Positions 7,198 to 14,548 of a stretch of DNA of 19,482 bases are shown piece after piece. The notes beneath the pieces were generated by a model that saw only the letters and a list, made by a program, of their open reading frames with translations, had not been told where the DNA came from and ran no database searches. The translations under genes were made by a program, and so were the position numbers. The stretch comes from Chrysochromulina tobinii (Eukaryota; Haptophyta; Prymnesiales; Chrysochromulinaceae), in contig JWZX01002462.1 in the NCBI GenBank assembly GCA_001275005.1, positions 1 through 19,482 on the forward strand, read 5' to 3'. Each line of letters opens with the position of its first letter. Position 1 is the first letter of the stretch.

Positions 7198-8520
7198 TCA
7201 AGGTCGCGGCTTCCTGCCGTCGTGATGGCGTGGGCGCTGGGCGAGGTGCACGGGTGCGTGGTTGTGATTCTCCTCCTCGTTCTGCTTCTGGCAGGCATGC
7301 ACCTTGAGCGGCCGTGTCGCCTTCAGGCTCGTGCATGCCCCCGGGTGCTCGCGCCAGTAATCGCGCCAGTAGCGGCAGCAATGGAGTCCACACGCACTAG
7401 TGCCCGGCGCGCCGTGCCAGCGCTCCTCTGGGCACAAGCAACTAGCAGAGCATTCTCCCTTGCTTTGGCCGCAGAACGTGGCGCTACATTCAGACGCCGA
7501 CGGTGCGCATGGCCGGCGAAGCTGGGCCTTGGTATGGCGTCGGCCGCTGCCGTGGCAGCACTTGCTCGGCATGTCAGGATAGTGCAGCTGGCGCGGGAGG
7601 TCGGGCGGCGGGTACCGATGGATCACGACGCATGCGCCGCGCCGAGCTGCGTCCGCCTCGGCCTGCACATACTGGCGATGAATTGCGGCATTAACGAAGC
7701 TGGGCGGTGGCACTGCCTGGGAGGGTGCCATGCGGCCCGTAAAGTTGACCTGCCACGTGTTGTGCACCGACGCGTGCCGCGTGTACACCAGAGGCACCCC
7801 GGGCACTACTAGCATCCGGTGGCAGCCGTTGAGCGCCCGTTCCACGAAATGCAAATCCTCGGCGAGAGAGGTGTCCGGAAACGGTCCGGGGGCGGCGGCG
7901 GCGGCGGCACGATGCCTTGCGCCTGAAGCGTACGGTCGTATCGCGTCGCTCCCTGCGAGGAGGCGGCGCCCACCAGTGTGCGAGAGTGCCTCCTCCGCCA
8001 CCGTGCGATGGAAGGCAAGGGAACCGAGGTACGCGCCCGTCTCGATGCTGCCGCCCCGCCCCTTGCCGTAGTGGAAAAAGAGCGCGTCGCGTCGAGTGAG
8101 CCTGGAGAGGTAGGAGAAGGATAGCGCGGTGAGCTCCGAGCGGTTGGTCACGATTGGGCACGCAAGTGACGCGACCTGGTCCGGAGGGTGCAAGTCGTCG
8201 TCGTCCCAGGTCAGCAGCACTTGACCTTTCGCGGCGCGGACGCCAGCGTTGCGTTTGGCCCCTATCGAAGCTCGCGCCGCGAGCCGCACGAGGCGTGTAC
8301 TTTGCAGCTTGTCGTGGCGACGGAGCTGTGAGCGCTGGATGGCGTGGGTGCCATCGTCGACGACGACAACTTCAAGGTTTGGATAGGTCTGCGCCGCCGC
8401 CAATTCCAGCGCGAGGTGCAGGAATCCAGGCCGATTGCAGGTCAGGACAATCAACGATACGAGCGGTGGATGCTGTGGAAGTGTGCAGAGCTTTGCCGAC
8501 GACGCGGCGCCGTTCGACAT
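7198..8520 (-). CDS. Family-2-like glycosyltransferase (GT-A fold) with Cys-rich C-terminus
   Basis: A 440-residue frame; the first true ATG is at 8518-8520 (the frame is open a little further upstream but only from a TTG). The N-terminal half has GT2 hallmarks: VSLIVLTCNRP (21-31), VVVVDDGT (51-58), KRNAGVRAAKG (89-99), the metal-binding acidic cluster WDDDD (105-109) and an ED pair (221-222) where the family has its catalytic acid region. It should transfer a sugar from a nucleotide-sugar donor; the substrate cannot be told. Residues 321-410 hold 13 Cys, suggesting a disulfide-rich accessory domain and hence a secretory-pathway site, yet no signal peptide or membrane helix is visible, so an upstream exon may be missing. 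An AT-rich TTAAATATT lies about 20-30 bases upstream of the ATG. Confidence 0.82.
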   Translation of the reverse strand: MSNGAASSAKLCTLPQHPPLVSLIVLTCNRPGFLHLALELAAAQTYPNLEVVVVDDGTHAIQRSQLRRHDKLQSTRLVRLAARASIGAKRNAGVRAAKGQVLLTWDDDDLHPPDQVASLACPIVTNRSELTALSFSYLSRLTRRDALFFHYGKGRGGSIETGAYLGSLAFHRTVAEEALSHTGGRRLLAGSDAIRPYASGARHRAAAAAAPGPFPDTSLAEDLHFVERALNGCHRMLVVPGVPLVYTRHASVHNTWQVNFTGRMAPSQAVPPPSFVNAAIHRQYVQAEADAARRGACVVIHRYPPPDLPRQLHYPDMPSKCCHGSGRRHTKAQLRRPCAPSASECSATFCGQSKGECSASCLCPEERWHGAPGTSACGLHCCRYWRDYWREHPGACTSLKATRPLKVHACQKQNEEENHNHAPVHLAQRPRHHDGRKPRP

Positions 8521-8819
8521 CCTCGCGATTTGCGCTTGCGGAATATTTAACACGCCCGAGATCAAACTTCAAAAGCATGCACATGATGTTCACGGGAGTT
8601 TTGTAGAGGTGTGTTGCCAGACGTGTGACTCCGTGCGAAAAGCGCATCTGCCATCTCTTACAGACGCCACGAAAGGGAGAGCTTGCTCGCATGCGGATGC
8701 ACACAGCTGTATGAGACACGTGCATGCACGTTGTATACGATTCGTCAATGCCACGCTCCTGAGTAGCTCACAACACTGTCCAGAATGCCGGCGCTGCGCG
8801 TGCCACCTCGCGAGCGCTT
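8521..8819. other. Intergenic region between two minus-strand genes
   Basis: These 299 bases hold the probable promoter of the glycosyltransferase (right to left) and the 3' UTR of the plastid-type gene. It contains CGAAAAGCG at 8636-8644. A plus-strand frame across it encodes a RING-like cysteine pattern but has unbiased third positions and overlaps both flanking genes, so I did not call it. Confidence 0.5.
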
Positions 8820-9731
8820 CTAGAAGCCGCCCAGCTTCACCGCCTTTGACATGTCGACGTCGCCCGTTGGGCCGAAGGGCGCGACGGCGATCTCAAACTT
8901 GCCGTCCTCAAGGTACTTCTTGGAGTTGCAGCGGATCATCCAGCCCTCACCGGGAGTGTCAAGCACCGCATGGTACGGCTGCGTCGAGCCTCCACACCGC
9001 AGGTTGATGTGCTGCTTCGCGTTGTTCGGCCCCTGCAGCAGCTCAATGTTCGTCTTGAACGACTTCTTGCCAACGTCCCCGGACCAGACCATGACCTGCA
9101 CCTTCTCCCAGCTCGAGGGGATGGGGAAGGACTTGATGGCGCCGCCGCCGCCCTTGGCCGACCAGTCCTGCCCGCCCTGCACCGCCTCCTTCATCGGCGA
9201 GTTGTAGAACATGTCCTTCTCGCAATAGTTGCCGATCACTTTCGACTCCTCAGGGCTGGGCACGAAGACACCGCAGACGAGCGGGAACTCAAAGTCACCG
9301 TCGCCCGAGATCTTAAGCACGGGCGAGAGCTTCTTGAATTTGAGCGTCGCACGCAGCGGGAACGTTCCGCCGCTCATGCTGTCGTAGATCATCTCGTGCA
9401 CGCAGCGGATCGGCCCGATCCACAGCTCGACCTTGGCCTTGACGGGGCGGCCGTTGGGAGACTGGATGATGTACTGCACGCGCTCAGCGTAGTCCGGCAT
9501 CTTGAAGGTTTTCAGCGTCTTGCCACCCTCGATGCGGATGTCAGCCTTCTTCTCCTCGGGCCACAGGGCCATCCAGCCCGTCGGTGCCTTCATGGCGGTC
9601 TCCTGTGCGAGGATGTTGCCGGCGCGCGAGCTGATGGCGGTCGTCGCGGCACGCAGCGGTGCAGGCGAGAGCACAAGCGCCGACGCCGACGACGTCAGCG
9701 CCACGAGGAGCACAACCGTGCGGGTAGGCAT
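8820..9731 (-). CDS. Two-repeat protein with a plastid-type bipartite presequence, function unknown
   Basis: A 303-residue protein from the ATG at 9729-9731. Residues 1-18 (TVVLLVALTSSASA) are a good ER signal peptide with an ASA-type cleavage site. A 30-residue Ala/Ser/Arg-rich, acid-poor stretch follows, the layout used for targeting to complex plastids. The mature part contains two similar units, at about 69-132 and 195-268. Each has the order Lys-Ser/Thr-Phe-x-(Met/Ile)-Pro, then ERVQ or EKVQ, a Lys-rich strand, (V/I)EL with GP, and a GG before a final strand. So it is an internal duplication of a beta-rich domain. I do not recognise the family and assign no function. It is divergent from the GT31-like gene, with 212 bases between the ATGs. 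Confidence 0.85.
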   Translation of the reverse strand: MPTRTVVLLVALTSSASALVLSPAPLRAATTAISSRAGNILAQETAMKAPTGWMALWPEEKKADIRIEGGKTLKTFKMPDYAERVQYIIQSPNGRPVKAKVELWIGPIRCVHEMIYDSMSGGTFPLRATLKFKKLSPVLKISGDGDFEFPLVCGVFVPSPEESKVIGNYCEKDMFYNSPMKEAVQGGQDWSAKGGGGAIKSFPIPSSWEKVQVMVWSGDVGKKSFKTNIELLQGPNNAKQHINLRCGGSTQPYHAVLDTPGEGWMIRCNSKKYLEDGKFEIAVAPFGPTGDVDMSKAVKLGGF

Positions 9732-9943
9732 GTTGGGGTGCGGCCTGAATAGAAGAAAGTGTTTCGATTCGAGCTCTCCATCTCCGAGAACCTCGAGCTC
9801 GAAAAGCGCGTAAGTTTGAACAGCTTCGAAAAGAATTAATTGTTGGCCGTTGGTGCCCAAGAAAGGGTTCCAAGCCAGGCGGATCGGTTTGGTTAGAACA
9901 CGGATGGGACAAGTTTCCTCTTCACACGTCGCTCTTGAGCCCG
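9732..9943. promoter_or_regulatory. Divergent promoter region, plastid-type gene and GT31-like gene
   Basis: Contains CGAAAAGCG at 9800-9808, CGAAAAG at 9827-9833, the palindrome CTCGAG within 9792-9797, and an AT-rich AGAATTAATTGTT patch near 9832-9844. On the plus strand GTAAGT starts at 9810, a possible donor for a 5' UTR intron of the GT31-like gene. No clear TATA box. Confidence 0.5.
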
Positions 9944-12514
9944 ATGCTTCCGCACGGCGGCACCAAGCCCAACGTGCCTCCAGGCTTGCTGTACGCGCGC
10001 CTCCAGCTGTACGCGCTGAAGCTCGCGCGCGAGCGCCCAGTCATATGCATACTCCTCGTGCTGCTCGCCCTCGCGGGGTTCCCGATGATCGTCACGTGCG
10101 TGGGTGCCTTTTGCTCGCCGTGTACGACGACGGGTACGGGTGCGACCGCCTCGCACACGCTTGGCGTCAGCGGGCTTGTGGCCGCGCCCGCAGTGGATGT
10201 CGCGCTGCCGCCGCGCGGAGCCGCCGCCACTGGCACCGTCACTATGGCGGACGTGGTCGTCGGCATCATGACGTGCCGCCGCTTCCACCGCACGCGCTGC
10301 CGCGCGCAGTTGGACACGTGGCTACGGCGTGCGCGGCGCGTGGTCTTCTTCACGGATACGGCCGAGGAGGGCACGAGCGCCGAGCTGCGCGCACCCGTGA
10401 TCGCGCACACCTTCAAGCCCTCCGAGTTCGAGCGCATTTTCTCGGGCGGCAACTGGCGCGCGGTGCCGATCCTTCGGGCCCTCGCGGAGCACTTCTTCTC
10501 GGCGCCAGCGCAGGCGCGCTTCGCGGCGCGGCACGAGCCACTGCCCAAGTGGATCTACATGGCCGACGACGACTCATACGCGTTCACACCCACGATGCTC
10601 GCGACGCTCGCCAAGTACAACCCGGACCAGCCTCACTATCTAGGGTACGCCTTCATCGCCGCGCCGCACCTCGAAGGCGTCATCCCTGGCAAGCGGCAGC
10701 CGCTCTTCGCCAACGGCGGGGCGGGCATCTGCGTCTCGCGTGGCGCGCTCGTGGCGGCGCTACCAGTCCTAGCCAAGTGTGAGCTTGAGTACACGTGGAA
10801 CTGGCCGGGCGACGTGCGGGTGGCCCAGTGCCTCGTCGATGCAGGCATCAAAGTGGAGTGGGTTCGGACGTTTCATGCGGAGGCTCCCGGCGTGATCGTG
10901 CATAAGAAGCGGCCGCCGCCGGGCTCGGTGCCGGTGGGCCTCGTGCTACCGCCCCTCTCTGAGTACCCTCTGATGGTATCTGATTGCATCCCTCATCTGG
11001 TGGCCCTCTGATTGCGTCCCTCATCTGGTGGCCCTCTGATTGCGTCCCTCCTCAGGTGGGCCTCGTGCTGCCGCCCCTCTCGTTCCACCACGTGGACGCC
11101 GACACGTTGCATACTCTCGATCGGATGCAGGCGAGCGCCCTCGAGTGTCCTTGATGACCATCGATGGCCTCTGATGAGCTTCGTCATCTCGCGTGCTCGG
11201 GTGCAGGCGGTGCCGTTGCGCTGGCGAGGGATGCCGTACGAGGCAGACTTCTCGATGCATGCATTCCAACCTCTCACCGCTAGCCACCCAGCAGACGAGA
11301 CGTTGCAGGTGCAGATCCATTATGGATTCGAAGTTCTGCTGCCGTCCCGATTAGGGAGCGGTCCGGGAGAGTTCCTTGCCGCCTTCACCGCTTCCGACGC
11401 TGCCGTCGACGCCGGTGCCGCCGATGCCGCCGCCGCCGCCTCCGACGCCGCCGCCTCCGCCGCCGCCGCCGTCGCCGCAGCCGCTGCTGGCGCTGGCGAT
11501 GGAGGCTCAAGCGCCTTGTGGGGCGCGCCCGCCGGTGCGTGGCCGCCGACGGTCTTCACACAGCTCTACACCGGAGGGGAGTGTCGCAGCCCCGCCAAGC
11601 AACTCCGTGGCGGACTGTCGGCGAGCGTGGTGACGCATTGCGGTGAGTGCACCGCCGATCCATCGAGCTTGTGGCACTGGAAGACACAGGCGGGTGCGAC
11701 GGGCCTACGCATCTGCAACTTTACCGTTGGAGAGTGCCACACGACCGTCCACGTGGCGCTCGAGACAGCGCGCTGCCCAGTGCCCACCCCCAAGGTGCGT
11801 ATAGGGCTTGACAGCGGCACCGCTCCTGGGTGGGCAGATGTCGCCGTCGACGGCGTCGCTACCGCTGCCTGGGACGGCGCCGTGTGCGGCGGCGCGGCTG
11901 CGGACGGCGCGGCCGACGCAGGCGCTGCTTGCACGACCGTCCGATTGCCCGCGGGCGGAGCGACGACACTCACTCTCTGGTTCCGTGTGCTCAGCGGCGC
12001 GGCGGTGGTGCAGCTCTTGCACCGTGACCACGGGCTGCGGGTCACACCCTTGGGCGCGGGCGCCGCTGCCAGCGCAGGAAGCAGCAGCCGCGGCAGCCGC
12101 GGCGCTGGTGGCGACTCTGCCGAGGATGCTCCGGTTGAGACACTGAGTGTGAGCGTCGCGAACGTGGGGCTCGCTGGGGGCGGCGGCACCTTGATGCTCT
12201 CGGGTGTGGTCGTGTCTCCTGCGGGGATTGCCCAGGACGGTGCCGAGCTCGAGCCGCCTGCTGCGAGCTTGACGCTCCGGCATGCGTGCGGGGCGGGGCA
12301 GCGGGGGCGCCGGTTTGGGGTGCGCGCGCCTGGGTGTGCCCGATCACATGCCGATGGACCTCGGGTGGAGGGTCGAATGCGAGTGAGGAGCGTTTCCTCC
12401 ACCGCCGCATCGCATGCAAGCGGCGTCTTCGTGGAGTCAGCAGTACACGGTACCGTCAAGCGTCATCAGCGCTTCCGCTCTTCGCTTCATCTTACGTTAC
12501 ATCGGTCCTCATAG
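9944..12514 (+). CDS. Fringe-like (GT31-like) Golgi glycosyltransferase with long accessory C-terminus; spliced
   Basis: Proposed exons are 9944-10933, 11056-11130 and 11207-12514, all joined in phase 0 (about 790 residues). It is a type II membrane protein: a short basic N-terminus and one membrane helix (about 32-57). The catalytic part has VVVGIMTC, a FFTD strand, the metal-binding DDD in YMADDDSY (208-210), GGAGICVSRGAL (258-269) and GDVRVAQC (289-296), as in Fringe and related beta-1,3-glycosyltransferases. Exon 2 supplies PPLSFHHVD, the motif that usually closes this domain, which strongly supports the splice. Exon 3 adds an Ala-rich linker (about 417-457), a six-Cys segment (about 478-550) with an NFT glycosylation site, and a beta-rich region. 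The last 70 or so residues look non-coding-like, so a further intron or an earlier end is possible. Confidence 0.82.
10934..11055 (+). other. Intron 1 of the GT31-like gene (122 bases, GT-AG)
   Basis: Without removal the frame stops at 11009-11011, before the SFHHV motif. The proposed donor is CCG|GTGGGC and the acceptor CCTCCTCAG|GTG. The first 30 or so intron bases almost repeat the first bases of the next exon (GTGGGCCTCGTGCT then A or G then CCGCCCCTCTC). Because of that duplication the exact donor could be shifted within the repeat, but the spliced protein would be unchanged at the positions that matter. Confidence 0.78.
10979..11062 (+). repeat. 28-bp tandem repeat, three units, spanning the 3' splice site
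   Basis: Units at 10979-11006, 11007-11034 and 11035-11062. Units 1 and 2 differ by one base (GCATCC against GCGTCC). The third contains the actual acceptor (CTCAG|GTGGGCC), while the first two carry CATCTGGTGGCCC in its place. The repeat therefore includes the last 21 intron bases plus the first 7 exon bases. Confidence 0.9.
11131..11206 (+). other. Intron 2 of the GT31-like gene (76 bases, GC-AG)
   Basis: Exon 2 would otherwise end at a TGA at 11152-11154. The donor is GATGCAG|GCGAGC, matching the U1 consensus except for the T-to-C change, and the acceptor is GGGTGCAG|GCG. Both sides are phase 0 and join to the long frame at 11207. GC-AG introns are known to be unusually common in haptophytes. 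Exon 2 ends GATGCAG and the intron ends GTGCAG, so a shift of the border within that short match is possible. Confidence 0.65.
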
Positions 12515-12546
12515 TAAGGCTCACGTACGTACATCTACAAGGTCCC

Positions 12547-14247
12547 TCAACTTCGAACTTCACTAAGAGAGCGTAGACGCACGCTTGCCTGCTTGCTTCC
12601 TTTAGAAGCACGGGCGCTGCGTACGCCCAAGCGTGCGCTCGGCGCCGCGCTTGGCGCGTCGTCCTGGGAGCTCAAGCTGCTACGATGAGAATACTGCACG
12701 CTCCCATGCACGCTCCCATTGACGGCGCTCGTGCTCGGTGCCTCCTCGGGGTCTTGGTCTTGCCTAATTTGGATGTCTTCGGAGGTGTCGAGACTGGCTT
12801 CGGGGTTCCGAGTGTAGAGCATCATGTGGGAATGTATGGGCGGTTTCGTCTTCATGAGGGCCACCTCCCTCTTCATCAGGCCGACACTGGCTTGCATCTC
12901 GGAGAAGATCTTTGCGAGCGAGCCGAGCTCGTCGACCTTGCCGAGCAGCTTCTCAAGTTTCGTCATCGCCTCGGCCGAGATCACTGTGGAGGCCACGGGC
13001 GCCGTCGCGGGCGGCGCTGGCGGCGGCGCGGTGGTCATTGCGGCCGCGGACGGCGCGGTCGGCTCGTCGATCACATCGTCCACATCGTCCACCATGTCAT
13101 CCTCATCCTCGCCGTCCCCTTCCCCGAAGCTGTCGAGCAGCACGGCCACGACCACGTTGAGCATCACCACCTTCATCAAGATCCGGAAGGAGTAGAAGTA
13201 CGTGAGGACGATGGGGTTTTCGCCGCCGCCCGTCGAGGTGAGGCCAAAGATGAGCGGGCGCGCGACCGCCTCCGACCATGACTCGCCCGACTGCACCTGG
13301 AAGAGCGTGTACATGGCGCGCGAGAAGGTGCCGTAGTACTCCATCCCGTAGATGTATCCACGCTTCGTCAAGCTCGAGATGACCAACGTGTCGTCCGACA
13401 CGTCATCATACGTTTCGTAGTAGCCGCCCGCGCCAAAGCCGCGGAAGAGCTCGACGGCGAGAATGGCGTAGATGGCGAAGAAGATGAACATCACCACGAA
13501 GGCGTACGAGACGGCCGGGATCGACTTGAGGATCGACACGATGATTTGGTTGAGCTCCTTGACGCGCTTGAAGAGGCGGAAGACGCGGAAGGCGCGCATG
13601 AGCTTGAGCTTGTCAAACGGCGGCCCAAGAACGTTTGCCATCGTCGCCACGCCCACCGCCACAATCATGGTATCGAAGATGTTCCAACCAGTGATCCACT
13701 CTTTGACAGGCCCGCCATACCCCCACACATTGGCCCACAGCTCGAAGATGAAGATGATGTTGAAGAAGGTGTCGGCCCCGTACCAAAATCCCGGGTATTG
13801 CAGGTCATTGGCGTCGGGATCAATCTCCTTCTCGACAATATTGATCACGAAGTTTGCCATGATGATGAGCGCGACCGTCCGGACGGTCACTGGGTGCTTG
13901 TAAAAGTCGCGCACCGCCTCCTGGAATGGCAGCTGCTTCCCCGCACCGAGCACGGAGCTTTCAATTTTCCGGGTGTCGTGGGTCACTTGTGTGACAATAT
14001 CCAAGAATTCGGCCACCTTCAACACCTTCCTACCGGACAAGAACTCGTCGAGCATTGCGTCGCTGATCTTGACGCAGCAGTCGAGCTTGGGGTTGAACAT
14101 CGTGACGAGTGCCTTGCGCAACTCGCTCCTCCCAATCCCACCGCTCCCATTGGTATCAAACTTGCGGAAGAGCTTTTCAGCTTCGTGCACTTTCACGCCC
14201 ACTTCTTTTTTCGGAGGCGGGCGTCTGGCCGCCGCCACGGACGCCAT
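12547..14247 (-). CDS. Single-domain voltage-gated cation channel with N-terminal EF-hand
   Basis: A 566-residue protein from the ATG at 14245-14247, with an in-frame TGA nine bases upstream. An EF-hand lies at 31-42 (DTNGSGGIGRSE), with a degenerate partner at about 55-88. Six membrane segments follow: S1 119-138, S2 156-175, S3 188-206, S4 213-232, S5 246-268 and S6 345-373. S4 has R218, R221, R224, K227 at every third residue, a voltage sensor. The pore loop reads QSGESWSE, with E322 as the likely selectivity glutamate. Such one-domain channels act as tetramers, giving a four-Glu ring typical of Ca2+/Na+ permeation. The tail is acidic (374-394), then has a coiled coil (about 426-466) and a Ser-rich end. 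Its stop converges with the GT31-like gene, 32 bases apart. It resembles protist EukCat-type or NaChBac-like channels; the subfamily cannot be fixed by eye. Confidence 0.94.
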   Translation of the reverse strand: MASVAAARRPPPKKEVGVKVHEAEKLFRKFDTNGSGGIGRSELRKALVTMFNPKLDCCVKISDAMLDEFLSGRKVLKVAEFLDIVTQVTHDTRKIESSVLGAGKQLPFQEAVRDFYKHPVTVRTVALIIMANFVINIVEKEIDPDANDLQYPGFWYGADTFFNIIFIFELWANVWGYGGPVKEWITGWNIFDTMIVAVGVATMANVLGPPFDKLKLMRAFRVFRLFKRVKELNQIIVSILKSIPAVSYAFVVMFIFFAIYAILAVELFRGFGAGGYYETYDDVSDDTLVISSLTKRGYIYGMEYYGTFSRAMYTLFQVQSGESWSEAVARPLIFGLTSTGGGENPIVLTYFYSFRILMKVVMLNVVVAVLLDSFGEGDGEDEDDMVDDVDDVIDEPTAPSAAAMTTAPPPAPPATAPVASTVISAEAMTKLEKLLGKVDELGSLAKIFSEMQASVGLMKREVALMKTKPPIHSHMMLYTRNPEASLDTSEDIQIRQDQDPEEAPSTSAVNGSVHGSVQYSHRSSLSSQDDAPSAAPSARLGVRSARASKGSKQASVRLRSLSEVRS

Positions 14248-14548
14248 GTGCGCTCAGCTCTTTTTCGGCGTTTCTTTTTTCGGAACTTGTTCCGAAAAGG
14301 TCAGCTCCCGTGGTTCGCAGCGCGTTCGTAAGCTTCTTACCGGTATAAAGTGTTTCGCGATCACCTTCACGTAGGCTTGATGTCACCCGCAGCACGCTGT
14401 CGTCTAAGTTGGCAAATGTACACGACGCTCGAAGGGGAAAAAATCGCGCCCCCTCTCCTCTCCGCTCACACCTCACTTCCCCCCTCCGAGCATCCCTCTG
14501 TCCTCTGCCAGAGCCCACAATTGACACTTCCCCACGAGCGTGCGCCCC
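14248..14548. promoter_or_regulatory. Region upstream of the channel gene, with palindrome and splice-donor-like site
   Basis: Holds the channel's promoter and 5' leader and the 3' UTR of the next minus-strand gene. It contains a 10-bp inverted repeat at 14277-14298. On the minus strand CCG|GTAAGA has its donor G at 14340, which could open a 5' UTR intron. A TATAAAG at 14344-14350 points the wrong way (plus strand) for either neighbour. C/T-rich tracts fill 14440-14520. Confidence 0.5.
14277..14298. repeat. Perfect 10-bp inverted repeat with 2-base spacer
   Basis: TTTTCGGAAC at 14277-14286 and GTTCCGAAAA at 14289-14298 are exact reverse complements separated by TT. The element ends 30 bases upstream of the channel ATG. 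A homodimeric factor site or a 5' leader hairpin are both possible. Confidence 0.88.

Noticed and set aside
8435-9007. Plus-strand frame with a RING-like CPECRR cysteine pattern
   Set aside because: Third positions are not GC-biased, the frame overlaps two well-supported minus-strand genes, and the first zinc-ligand half does not fit a RING spacing.
14344-14350. TATAAAG as a TATA box
   Set aside because: It is in plus orientation, while both flanking genes are on the minus strand, and no plus-strand gene starts downstream.
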